From Chitinophaga solisilvae (GTDB taxonomy: Bacteria > Bacteroidota > Bacteroidia > Chitinophagales > Chitinophagaceae), in the NCBI RefSeq assembly GCF_009928525.1, contig NZ_JAABOK010000003.1, positions 620,001 through 684,000 of the forward strand: a DNA stretch of 64,000 nt, read 5' to 3'. Positions 43,731 through 51,871 of the stretch are shown piece by piece (positions within the stretch are counted from its first letter, which is position 1; every line of letters begins with the position of its first letter). Below the pieces are notes generated by a model. It was not told the origin of the DNA. It ran no database searches and worked only from the letters and a program-made list of their open reading frames with translations. The position numbers and the translations under genes are program-made.

Positions 43731-43840
43731 TTAATTAATTTTCATTGCAAAATGAAAGATATTATGCATGAAGTATTGATTATCAATTATTTTATGCATT
43801 GACCTCTACTCTTATTTGACTAAAAACCTGATAAATATCA

Positions 43841-43871
43841 TTTGGTTTTTATTTTTCCTGCGCTAAATTTG
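43841..43871 (+). promoter_or_regulatory. Promoter of sdhCAB
   Basis: TTTG (43841-43844), 19-nt spacer and TAAATTTG (43864-43871): a textbook Bacteroidota promoter, 49 nt before the sdhC ATG. Confidence 0.82.
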
Positions 43872-43920
43872 CGCGACATTTCAATCATCATTTTATACTA
43901 GGAAGCTTAGAATTTTACTT

Positions 43921-44607
43921 ATGAAGTGGTCACAGTTCTTTAATACCTCTATCGGTAAGAAGTTATTAGTAGGTGCTACCGGTTTGTTTCTTTGCAGCTT
44001 TGTTATTGTGCACCTGGCGGGTAATTTCCAGCTGCTGTATAATGACGAGGGCAAGGCATTCAACATTTATGCCCAGTTCATGGGGCACAACAGCCTGATT
44101 CAGTTTATCGCCTGGGGGTTGAAAGTAGTGATTTTGCTGCATGCCATCATTGCACTGCAGCTTACTTTCCGCAACAGGGCCGCCCGTCCGGTGAAATATG
44201 CCGTGAATCCGGGTAATCAGACATCTTCCTGGTTCAGCCGTCAGATGGCTATCATGGGAAGCATTCTCTTTATCTTCATTGTGATTCACCTCGCCAATTT
44301 CTGGGGTAAATTCCACTATGCTGAAATGCCTGTGCGTTCCTATGCCGGTGTGGAAGAACCACTGAAAGATCTGTACGCGTTATCTTATGAAACCTTCAGC
44401 AATGTATGGCTGGTAATACTGTACGTTATCGGTATGATCGGTTTGTCATTCCACCTGATCCACGGTTTCAAGAGCGCTTTCCAGACTTTCGGTCTGAATC
44501 ACAAAAAGTACAACGGTTTAATCAACTTCGTAGGTGTATGGATCTTTGGTATCCTTATCCCTGTTGGCTTTGCCATTATTCCGATTGTAATCTATTTAAA
44601 AAAATAA
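43921..44607 (+). CDS. sdhC: Succinate dehydrogenase cytochrome b subunit
   Basis: A 228-residue membrane subunit with five hydrophobic helices, beginning GKKLLVGATGLFLCSFVIVH. Conserved His residues in helices (FVIVHLAGN, VILLHAIIALQ, FIVIHLANFWG and LSFHLIHGFK) fit the di-haem, single-subunit type found in Bacteroidota and in Wolinella fumarate reductase, in which one chain replaces SdhC plus SdhD. It anchors SdhA and SdhB and exchanges electrons with menaquinone. It is the first gene of the operon; sdhA follows after 20 nt. Confidence 0.95.
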   Translation: MKWSQFFNTSIGKKLLVGATGLFLCSFVIVHLAGNFQLLYNDEGKAFNIYAQFMGHNSLIQFIAWGLKVVILLHAIIALQLTFRNRAARPVKYAVNPGNQTSSWFSRQMAIMGSILFIFIVIHLANFWGKFHYAEMPVRSYAGVEEPLKDLYALSYETFSNVWLVILYVIGMIGLSFHLIHGFKSAFQTFGLNHKKYNGLINFVGVWIFGILIPVGFAIIPIVIYLKK

Positions 44608-44627
44608 CTTCTGTAAAGTAAGGATAT

Positions 44628-46601
44628 ATGTTGAACGCAAAAATTCCTGCCGGACCATTAAACAATAAATGGGAAGATTATAAAGGACATTGTAAGCTGG
44701 TGAACCCTGCCAATAAGCGCAGTCTTGAAGTGATTGTTATTGGTACCGGTTTGGCTGGCGCTTCAGCAGCGGCTTCATTGGGTGAGTTGGGGTATAAGGT
44801 TAAAGCATTCTGCTTTCAGGATAGTCCGCGCCGTGCGCACAGTATTGCTGCCCAGGGTGGTATCAATGCGGCTAAAAATTATCAGAACGATGGTGACTCC
44901 GTTTTCCGTCTCTTCTACGACACTGTAAAAGGTGGTGACTACCGCGCCCGCGAAGCCAACGTACATCGCCTGGCTGAAGTGAGTGGTAATATTATAGATC
45001 AGTGCGTGGCACAGGGGGTTCCCTTTGCCCGTGAATACGGTGGCCTGTTAAGTAACCGCTCTTTCGGTGGTACACAGGTACAGCGTACTTTTTATGCGGC
45101 AGGCCAGACAGGCCAGCAGCTGCTCCTCGGCGCCTATTCCGCATTGGAACGCCAGGTAGCTCTCGGTAACGTGAAAATGTACAGCCGCCACGAAATGCTG
45201 GAAATCGTAAAGATCGATGGCAAAGCCCGTGGTATCATTGCACGCGACCTCGTAACAGGTGAACTGGAACGCCACTTCGGCCATGCAGTACTGATCTGCA
45301 GCGGTGGTTACGGCAACGTGTTCTTCCTGTCCACCAACGCAATGGGTTCCAATGTAACAGCAGCCTGGAAAGCCACCAAAAACGGTGCGTACTTCGCCAA
45401 CCCCTGCTTTACACAGATCCACCCGACCTGTATCCCGGTATCCGGCGATCACCAGTCCAAACTGACGCTGATGTCTGAATCACTGCGTAACGACGGACGT
45501 ATCTGGGTGCCCAAAAAACAGAACGATACCCGCAAAGCCAGCGACATCCCTGAAGATGAAAGGGATTACTACCTGGAAAGAAGATACCCTGCATTCGGTA
45601 ACCTCGTTCCCCGTGACGTGGCCTCCCGTGCAGCAAAGGAAAGATGCGACGCCGGCTATGGCGTAGGTACCTCCAAACAGGCGGTATTCCTCGACTTCGC
45701 CGCAGCTATCGAACGTTACGGTAACATCGAAGCCGGTAAACGCCAGATGGGTAACATCTCCAAAGAAGAAATCATTAAACTCGGAAAGGAAGTTGTAGCC
45801 GAAAAATATGGTAACCTGTTCGACATGTACGCCAAAATTACCGGTGAAAACCCTTACGAAACACCCATGCGTATCTACCCGGCGGTTCACTACACCATGG
45901 GCGGACTGTGGGTTGACTACGAACTCCAGACAACCGTTCCCGGCCTGTACTCCCTCGGTGAAGCCAACTTCTCCGACCACGGCGCTAACCGCCTCGGTGC
46001 TTCTGCACTCATGCAGGGCCTGGCAGACGGCTACTTCGTGATCCCGTACACCCTGGGTAACTACCTCGCAGATGAAATCCGCACCAAAGCTATCCCTACC
46101 GATCACCCGGCATTCACGGAAGCTGAAAATAAAGTGAAAGAAACCATCAACAAATTCATGACCATCAAGGGTACCAAATCTGTTGACTTCTACCACAAAA
46201 AACTCGGTAAGATCATGTGGGACAAGTGCGGTATGGCACGTAACGAACAAGGTCTGAAAGAAGCCATCGCAGAAATCAAAGCGCTGCGCGCAGAATTCTG
46301 GCAGAATGTACGCGTACCAGGCAACGAAAAAGAGTTCAACCCTGAACTGGAAAAAGCAGGCCGTGTAGCAGACTTCCTCGAACTGGGCGAACTGATGTGC
46401 CTCGACGCACTGAACCGCCGCGAATCCTGTGGCGGCCACTTCCGCGAAGAGTCTCAGACTCCGGACGGCGAAGCTCAACGCGATGACGCTAACTTCAGCT
46501 ATGTGGCTGCATGGGAATACAAAGGCGACGGCCAGTACGAACTGCACAAAGAACCACTGGTGTTCGAAGAATGTAAACCTACTCAGCGTAGCTACAAATA
46601 A
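44628..46601 (+). CDS. sdhA: Succinate dehydrogenase/fumarate reductase flavoprotein subunit
   Basis: A 657-residue flavoprotein that oxidises succinate (or reduces fumarate). The dinucleotide fold is at [20 protein letters not shown], and His71 in [15 protein letters not shown] is the covalent FAD attachment site. The substrate region has [20 protein letters not shown], the capping-domain block is [20 protein letters not shown], and the C-terminal [20 protein letters not shown] is as in the family. The length (657) and the N-terminal extension before the FAD motif are typical of Bacteroidota. It lies between sdhC and sdhB. Confidence 0.97.
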   Translation: MLNAKIPAGPLNNKWEDYKGHCKLVNPANKRSLEVIVIGTGLAGASAAASLGELGYKVKAFCFQDSPRRAHSIAAQGGINAAKNYQNDGDSVFRLFYDTVKGGDYRAREANVHRLAEVSGNIIDQCVAQGVPFAREYGGLLSNRSFGGTQVQRTFYAAGQTGQQLLLGAYSALERQVALGNVKMYSRHEMLEIVKIDGKARGIIARDLVTGELERHFGHAVLICSGGYGNVFFLSTNAMGSNVTAAWKATKNGAYFANPCFTQIHPTCIPVSGDHQSKLTLMSESLRNDGRIWVPKKQNDTRKASDIPEDERDYYLERRYPAFGNLVPRDVASRAAKERCDAGYGVGTSKQAVFLDFAAAIERYGNIEAGKRQMGNISKEEIIKLGKEVVAEKYGNLFDMYAKITGENPYETPMRIYPAVHYTMGGLWVDYELQTTVPGLYSLGEANFSDHGANRLGASALMQGLADGYFVIPYTLGNYLADEIRTKAIPTDHPAFTEAENKVKETINKFMTIKGTKSVDFYHKKLGKIMWDKCGMARNEQGLKEAIAEIKALRAEFWQNVRVPGNEKEFNPELEKAGRVADFLELGELMCLDALNRRESCGGHFREESQTPDGEAQRDDANFSYVAAWEYKGDGQYELHKEPLVFEECKPTQRSYK

Positions 46602-46663
46602 TGGTTATTGGTTGATTGCATACAATTAACCAGGATTATAAATCAAATAATTGTCCAGGGATT

Positions 46664-47428
46664 ATGGAACATTATAACATGAACCTCACATTAAAAGTGT
46701 GGAGGCAGAAAAGCAAAAACGATCAGGGTGGCTTTGAAACTATTCAGGCGAAAAACATTTCTTCAGAAATGTCATTCCTGGAAATGTTCGACGTTGTGAA
46801 TGAAGAACTGATCAACGATGGAAAAGAGCCGGTAGCATTCGACCACGACTGCCGCGAAGGTATCTGTGGTATGTGCTCTATGCATATCAATGGCCGCGCT
46901 CACGGCCCGTGGGATGGTACTACCACCTGCCAGCTGCACATGCGCGCCTTTAAAGATGGCGATACCATCACCGTTGAACCATGGAGAGCAGGCGCTTTCC
47001 CGGTACTGAAAGATCTTACCGTTGACAGAAGCGCTTTCGACCGCATCATCGAAGCCGGTGGTTACATCTCCGTTAACACTGGTAACGCGCAGGATGCCAA
47101 CTGTCTCCCTATCGATAAACATAACGCTGACCTGTCTTTCGCAGCAGCAGCATGTATCGGTTGCGGCGCCTGCGTAGCCGCCTGTAAAAACTCTTCCGCC
47201 ATGCTCTTCGTTTCCGCGAAAGTATCTCAGCTGGCCCTCCTGCCGCAAGGTCACCCGGAAAGAAAAACACGCGCCCTCAACATGGTCGCACAGATGGATA
47301 AGGAAGGCTTCGGTAGCTGCACCAACACCGGCGCCTGCGAAGCAGAATGTCCGAAAGAAATCTCTCTCACCAATATCGCGCGCCTCAACCGCGAATTTAT
47401 TGGTGCAGGGTTGACAACAGAAAAGTAA
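46664..47428 (+). CDS. sdhB: Succinate dehydrogenase/fumarate reductase iron-sulfur subunit
   Basis: A 254-residue iron-sulfur protein linking the flavoprotein to the quinone site. The [2Fe-2S] motif is [20 protein letters not shown] with a last Cys in TTTCQLHM; the [4Fe-4S] and [3Fe-4S] Cys are in [17 protein letters not shown] and [20 protein letters not shown] 46664 ([10 protein letters not shown]) is favoured; ATG 46679 is possible, and the frame continues upstream to 46616 without a protein-like sequence. It ends the sdhCAB operon. Palindrome copy 7 starts 8 nt past its stop. Confidence 0.96.
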   Translation: MEHYNMNLTLKVWRQKSKNDQGGFETIQAKNISSEMSFLEMFDVVNEELINDGKEPVAFDHDCREGICGMCSMHINGRAHGPWDGTTTCQLHMRAFKDGDTITVEPWRAGAFPVLKDLTVDRSAFDRIIEAGGYISVNTGNAQDANCLPIDKHNADLSFAAAACIGCGACVAACKNSSAMLFVSAKVSQLALLPQGHPERKTRALNMVAQMDKEGFGSCTNTGACEAECPKEISLTNIARLNREFIGAGLTTEK

Positions 47429-47436
47429 TTCTGTTG

Positions 47437-47568
47437 AATTACGAATTACGAATTACGAATTACGAATGTAACTCGAAGATAAAAGCAAAGACCGAAGCGG
47501 ATACTGAACAGTATTATCGCTTCGGTCTTCGCTTTTCATTCGTAATTCGTAATTCGTAATTCGTAATT
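47437..47568. repeat. Heptamer-armed palindrome, copy 7 (between co-directional genes)
   Basis: All four heptamers on each side are AATTACG. The stem holds GAAGATAAAAGCAAAGACCG and its complement, the core of copies 4 and 9, but the right stem lacks about 13 bases (after GCTTTT). It fills the space between sdhB and the Crp/Fnr gene, whose ATG is 15 nt downstream. Confidence 0.93.
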
Positions 47569-47583
47569 AAAATAGACAGAGCC

Positions 47584-48153
47584 ATGCATCAAATGCACAT
47601 GTTCCTTAAAAAACAGGTAGATATTTCCGATGAGGATTGGCGCGCTTTCTCAGCCGGATTTGAAAAGAAAGTTTATCCGGCTAAATCTTTTTATCTGAAA
47701 GCAGGAGAAACAGAAAACTACCTGACATTCGTGGACCGTGGTATGCTACGCTTTTATGTGGAAGATCAGGAAGGACATGAAACTACCTGTGGCTTTGCCT
47801 TTGAAGGCTGGTTTATGAGCGTTTTTAGCTCCTTTATCACCCGGCAGCCCTCACGTTTTTCCGGACAGGTACTCACAGAAACGCATCTCTGGCGTATGCA
47901 CTATGATGATCTGCAAAAAGCATATGAAGAAATCAGGATCGTTGACAGAATAGGCAGACTGGCCGCTGAAGCCCTGCTGCTGATCAAATCAGACAGGGAG
48001 TTTTCATTGCTGACCAGATCCGCTGAGGAACGCTACCTGGAACTGTTTAATAAAGCCCCGCATCTTATAAAACATATCCCGCTGAAATATCTCGCCTCTT
48101 ATATCGGTATCACCCCACAGGCACTGAGTCGTATCAGAAAACGCATTTCTTAA
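47584..48153 (+). CDS. Crp/Fnr family transcriptional regulator
   Basis: A 189-residue regulator with an N-terminal cyclic-nucleotide-binding-type beta-barrel (residues about 20-110; SFYLKAGETENYLTFVDRGM, GWFMSVFSSFITRQPS), a long dimer helix (ERYLELFNKAP) and a C-terminal helix-turn-helix (YLASYIGITPQALSRIRKRI). It is of the short Bacteroidota type without the Arg-Ser pair needed for cAMP binding, so the ligand is unknown. The first ATG (47584) is used; ATG 47593 and 47599 are close. Palindrome copy 7 ends just upstream, so it shares a message with sdhB or uses a promoter in the repeat. A methyltransferase gene follows. Confidence 0.88.
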   Translation: MHQMHMFLKKQVDISDEDWRAFSAGFEKKVYPAKSFYLKAGETENYLTFVDRGMLRFYVEDQEGHETTCGFAFEGWFMSVFSSFITRQPSRFSGQVLTETHLWRMHYDDLQKAYEEIRIVDRIGRLAAEALLLIKSDREFSLLTRSAEERYLELFNKAPHLIKHIPLKYLASYIGITPQALSRIRKRIS

Positions 48154-48186
48154 CCCAGGTTCATTTTCCGGCATTTCATTGTGACA

Positions 48187-48194
48187 TAGCTTTG
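48187..48194 (+). promoter_or_regulatory. -7 promoter box of methyltransferase gene
   Basis: TAGCTTTG matches TAnnTTTG exactly and lies 16 nt before ATG 48211, so the leader would be about 10 nt. No TTG at the -33 distance. Confidence 0.5.
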
Positions 48195-48210
48195 CATATA
48201 AATCACAGTG

Positions 48211-48903
48211 ATGCAATACACGGACAGATTCAAAGAAGCGGCGCCAGGCATCCTCTCCGCCCTGGAAAACACCCGCGGCGCGGCATACGACAATAAAGCA
48301 ATATTTTATGAACGTCTTGTCAGCACAATGCTTTTTAATAAACTATGCTGGAATGTCAACCGCGATGATTTTAAAAAATTCGCTGCCATGCCTGTCCTGC
48401 AGTCCGCCGGAAATGTACTGGACATCGGCTGCGGCGGATTGGCGCAAACAGCAGATTTATACAGCCGGACCACACACATATGCACCTTGCTGGACAGGTC
48501 ACTGGAAATGCTCAGGATCGCGAAAGGAAGACTGACAGCCCGTTGCGGAGCCATACCATCCAATATTACCTTATTACAGGCCAACGCTTTTCAGCTGCCC
48601 TTCGATGATAGCAGCTATGATACCATCTGCAGTTTTGGTACTATCCACCTCTTCGATAACAAACAGGACTTCCTTCATGAAATGCTGCGCGTTTTAAAAC
48701 CAGGAGGGAAATTCTATTTCTATACCATGACGAATGAAACCATTATCAGCAGATTATTTATGGAGCTGCTGCGTCTGTTCAATGAGTTCGGTGTCGTTTT
48801 ATCCCGGCAGCAAACATGCGCGCTGTTTGACAGCAAAACCTTATCTGTGCAGCATTATATGAAAGGCAGCGTGCTGTTTATTTACGGACAGAAACTACAA
48901 TAA
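48211..48903 (+). CDS. Class I SAM-dependent methyltransferase
   Basis: A 230-residue methyltransferase. The glycine-rich SAM motif is NVLDIGCGGLAQTADLY, the acidic SAM-binding residue is in CTLLDRSLEML, and the post-I motifs are DTICSFGTIHLF and EMLRVLKPGGKFYFY, the usual class I pattern. ATG 48211 is used; a GTG lies 3 nt upstream. The substrate cannot be told; the small size fits UbiE-like small-molecule methyltransferases. A small membrane protein gene follows after 9 nt, so the two are one operon. Confidence 0.88.
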   Translation: MQYTDRFKEAAPGILSALENTRGAAYDNKAIFYERLVSTMLFNKLCWNVNRDDFKKFAAMPVLQSAGNVLDIGCGGLAQTADLYSRTTHICTLLDRSLEMLRIAKGRLTARCGAIPSNITLLQANAFQLPFDDSSYDTICSFGTIHLFDNKQDFLHEMLRVLKPGGKFYFYTMTNETIISRLFMELLRLFNEFGVVLSRQQTCALFDSKTLSVQHYMKGSVLFIYGQKLQ

Positions 48904-48912
48904 TCCATTATT

Positions 48913-49332
48913 ATGATTGCTATATATCTCTGGAAAACCGGCGCAGCCATCATCAGCCTGATGGGACTGCTGCACCTCAAAGCCACACTTACCACCAACA
49001 AATTATCTCCGCGCAATGAAAAACTGGAGGCTGATATGAAACATGATACCCTGTTGCTGACAGATAAGCTGAACATGTGGAAATCATGGATAGGGTTCAA
49101 CGCCACACATAGTATCGGCGCAGTGTTTACAGGAATTGTAAATTTTTACCTGGCAGTGAAATATCCTTCCCTGCTGCAATCAGATCCTTTCATTCCGTTA
49201 CTCACCATCCTTATTATTGGCGGTTATGTATGGATCGCTGCAAAGTACTGGTTCCATGTTGTGCTGACACTGCTTTTCATTGCCTGGATATGCTTTCTGG
49301 CAGCCTGGCTGCTTCTCCTGTTTAATGCATAA
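48913..49332 (+). CDS. Small four-helix membrane protein
   Basis: A 139-residue protein with four predicted membrane helices (IYLWKTGAAIISLMGLLHLK; GFNATHSIGAVFTGIVNFYL; LLTILIIGGYVWIAAKYWF; VVLTLLFIAWICFLAAWLLL) and short loops. The segment after helix 1 is charged and ends KLNMWKSWIGFNATHS, as in a small family of Bacteroidota and Leptospira membrane proteins of unknown function. It is 9 nt downstream of the methyltransferase and ends at a strong hairpin terminator. Confidence 0.78.
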   Translation: MIAIYLWKTGAAIISLMGLLHLKATLTTNKLSPRNEKLEADMKHDTLLLTDKLNMWKSWIGFNATHSIGAVFTGIVNFYLAVKYPSLLQSDPFIPLLTILIIGGYVWIAAKYWFHVVLTLLFIAWICFLAAWLLLLFNA

Positions 49333-49340
49333 AAAGGAAA

Positions 49341-49370
49341 GGGTGTTGTGCTTAACACAACACCCTTTTT
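49341..49370 (+). terminator. Intrinsic terminator between convergent genes
   Basis: GGGTGTTGTG and CACAACACCC form a 10-bp stem around CTTAA, followed by TTTTTCTTTT. It is 8 nt past the membrane protein stop and replaces the palindrome that other convergent pairs in the window use. Confidence 0.88.
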
Positions 49371-49431
49371 CTTTTCATTATTCACTGCCTGCAACATCTT
49401 CGCTGATGTCTTTCTGTGAATGCATCATTCA

Positions 49432-50472
49432 TTATTTGTAATGCGTAATTCTCTCTGCTATCTTCCGCCAGTCGTAAAAGTGAAAGGTCTTGTCAGTGCT
49501 CATCGCTACGAAAATACCATTCGGGAACTGCGGTCCCAGATTAACATTCAGTACATCTGAACCGTCGCTGTTGATGGCCGATACCGGAACACGGGCCAGC
49601 AGTACAGGTTTGGCAGCAGCTCTGTCATAAACGTTAAAGCTGTTGACATCCTGGTCTGATACCAGGATATAACCTGTGCTGTCCGTTGTTTTGTAGATGC
49701 TGATACCTTCATTGTCCACCTTGAAATCTCCTGCGCCGAAGAGTGCCAGCTCAGTGTCTCCTTTGGCTGGATCGGCGTGGTAGCGGCGTACACCGGTCTG
49801 TTCATCGGAATAATACACGTAGCCCAGTTCATTATCTACGGCAACGCTTTCTATCTCTTTTTTACCGCTGTACGTACCAAATTTACGTACAAGCGTTCCC
49901 GTTACATGGCCGTTACTGTCTGTCAGCTGGTATTGCCACAGGTAGCCAGTAGCAGGTCCTGATTTGCGGCTTACAATGGCAAAGATGGCTTTGTCGGCCG
50001 GCCGCGTGTATAAGCTGATACCCATGGGGCCGCGCGCTGCTTCGCCGGTAAATACTTCAATACCGCCGTTGTCCACCGGTGTCATTTCCGGCAGGCGGTA
50101 GATACGCAGTTTATTGGTTTCACGTTCTGTTGTAACAGCGATGTCTACCGGTTCATTATTCAATAACAGACCATAGGCAATATCCACGTTGTTGGGGCGT
50201 TTCAGGCCATCCACCTTTTTTACGATTTTGCCTTCCAGGTTATAGACATACAATGCGCCATCTGAATTTTTATCTGTGCCGATAATGAGGCTTTTGGAGC
50301 TGTCAGCCTTATTGACCCAGATGGCCGGATCATCGCTGTCGTATTGTGTACTTTCGGTAACTACGGTTGCTTGTACAGCATCGGTGGCGGCAGCTGCCGG
50401 TGCGGGTTTGGACTTGCATGCTGCCAGTGAAGCAGCTGCAAGGCTAAAGGTAAATATCTTTCTGTATATCAT
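49432..50472 (-). CDS. Beta-propeller phytase lipoprotein
   Basis: A 346-residue lipoprotein of the beta-propeller (3-)phytase type, which removes phosphate from phytate and needs calcium. The signal ends LAACKSKP. The calcium/phosphate site motif DSDDPAIWV is at about residue 47, and later blades show KRPNNVDIAYGL, GPMGISLYT, EIESVAVDNELGYVYYSDEQ and FKVDNEGISIY, each carrying the expected acidic residues. It is the third gene of an operon with a TonB receptor and a beta-helix lipoprotein (gaps of 12 and 19 nt). It should release phosphate at the cell surface. No PhoB-type box was identified upstream. Confidence 0.92.
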   Translation of the reverse strand: MIYRKIFTFSLAAASLAACKSKPAPAAAATDAVQATVVTESTQYDSDDPAIWVNKADSSKSLIIGTDKNSDGALYVYNLEGKIVKKVDGLKRPNNVDIAYGLLLNNEPVDIAVTTERETNKLRIYRLPEMTPVDNGGIEVFTGEAARGPMGISLYTRPADKAIFAIVSRKSGPATGYLWQYQLTDSNGHVTGTLVRKFGTYSGKKEIESVAVDNELGYVYYSDEQTGVRRYHADPAKGDTELALFGAGDFKVDNEGISIYKTTDSTGYILVSDQDVNSFNVYDRAAAKPVLLARVPVSAINSDGSDVLNVNLGPQFPNGIFVAMSTDKTFHFYDWRKIAERITHYK

Positions 50473-50491
50473 CTCTGAATGTACGATTTAA

Positions 50492-51859
50492 TTAATGTTG
50501 ATTTCCGCTGCCATCTGTCTGATAAGCGCCCAGGTCTTTACCCGGAAGTTTCACATCTGCTGCGAGTTCTCCGGTGATGGTAGTCGGGTTCAGCGGAGAG
50601 AAGCCGGTAACCCCTTTGCCGATGGCCGGAGAGCTATTTTTCAGTCGCAGGTTGGCGTTACCCTGTGTCAGCAGCGCTAATGCCTGCTGCTTCCAGGTTA
50701 CAGCCGGTGCTTTGGAAGTGCCGCCCAGTGTGGTGTAATCAAACTGATCTACATCATAGGCATAGAACAAAGGATTGTTTGCTTTGACCTGACCCTGAAT
50801 ATCCTGTGCGGTAAATGTAGAAACACCATCCGTAGCATTGAACTGATTCAGCAACGTAGGGGCGTTGCCGTAGTAAAGGTTGTTGCCGTAAGACAGGTTA
50901 GGAAGATCCGCTCCTGTACCGGCGCCACCTACTACGCGCATACTTACCCGGCAGTTGATGAACAGGTTGTTGAAGGCTTTTCCTTTGGCAAAGGATTCAT
51001 AGTTAATACCACCGCCGCGGCCTTCTTTGGTTTGACGGAAACCGCAGTTGATCATCGTGTTGTTATAAATATTCACATTTGCCTGCACGGTTTTATCACC
51101 GGAATTGGAAACCTTGAAGGCGTTGGTAGCAGCGCCCATTACCACGTTATAGGCTACATCGCCTACAGATCCGGATTTGATGTTCAGCGCTTCACCGCCT
51201 TTTTCGCCGCACAGCTCAAAGGTGTTACGCATGATGCTGAGCTTGCCGCCGTCGGTACGGATAGCATCATCCTTACTGCCGCTGATCCAGCAATCTTCCA
51301 GTATGAAATTTTTCTCCATATTGGCGAAATAAATCAGGTAGCGGGGATCACCGGCTTTGTATACTTCGGTGGCTACAGCTGCCGGACCGCCGGCATATTC
51401 AATATGCGTCCACTTCAGGATGAGGTCACCGCCTTTTTTATCTTTCAGCGGCGTACACTGAATACCACCCCATATGCCTTTGAACGCATTCTCCGGTTTT
51501 TTCAGCTCTTCCGCAACGGTGATATAGTTAGGCTTTTCTTTGGTACCCAGACTGAGGAAACTACCGTTTACCGTAATCTGCGGACTTTTCAGCTGACTGC
51601 TGCCATCTCCCAGCGCCACCAGCTTTACGCCGCTTTGCATGGTCAGGGTATCACCATCATTGATGGTGATATCGGTAGCAAAGTAGTAGGTTTTACCGGC
51701 AAGCAGGGTACCCTGAATGCTGCCGGACAACGTATCTGAAGTAATAGGTTTGCTGGGAACAATTTCCGGTTTGGAAATATTCAGTGTTGCCTCCTTATGA
51801 CAGGAGGAAAGCAGGAAACCTGCACTGATAGCCGAAAGTATATATGTATTGAATTTCAT
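50492..51859 (-). CDS. Beta-helix lipoprotein in phytase locus
   Basis: A 455-residue lipoprotein with a signal ending LLSSCHKEA. The body is a right-handed parallel beta-helix (repeats TLTMQSGVKLVALGDGSSQ, LKWTHIEYAGGPAAVATEVY, NIKSGSVGDVAYNVVMGAAT, VNIYNNTMINCGF). It is related to the proteins at 1-1275 and 1323-1973. It lies between the TonB receptor and the phytase in one operon, so it probably binds the substrate at the surface or holds the enzyme there. It has no enzymatic motif that I recognise. Confidence 0.82.
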   Translation of the reverse strand: MKFNTYILSAISAGFLLSSCHKEATLNISKPEIVPSKPITSDTLSGSIQGTLLAGKTYYFATDITINDGDTLTMQSGVKLVALGDGSSQLKSPQITVNGSFLSLGTKEKPNYITVAEELKKPENAFKGIWGGIQCTPLKDKKGGDLILKWTHIEYAGGPAAVATEVYKAGDPRYLIYFANMEKNFILEDCWISGSKDDAIRTDGGKLSIMRNTFELCGEKGGEALNIKSGSVGDVAYNVVMGAATNAFKVSNSGDKTVQANVNIYNNTMINCGFRQTKEGRGGGINYESFAKGKAFNNLFINCRVSMRVVGGAGTGADLPNLSYGNNLYYGNAPTLLNQFNATDGVSTFTAQDIQGQVKANNPLFYAYDVDQFDYTTLGGTSKAPAVTWKQQALALLTQGNANLRLKNSSPAIGKGVTGFSPLNPTTITGELAADVKLPGKDLGAYQTDGSGNQH

Positions 51860-51871
51860 GATGCCGATGTT

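Noticed and set aside
45480..46547. 355-residue antisense open frame over sdhA
   Set aside because: It mirrors a well-conserved gene, and its composition (Cys/Phe/His-rich, without a domain) is typical of antisense frames. The same holds for 32139-33137, 37480-38706 and 17378-18250.
47347..47559. Open frame reading through palindrome copy 7
   Set aside because: The product contains NYELRITNYE and FVIRNS, which are translations of the heptamer repeats; likewise 8703-8912 and the upstream extension of the sigma factor gene.
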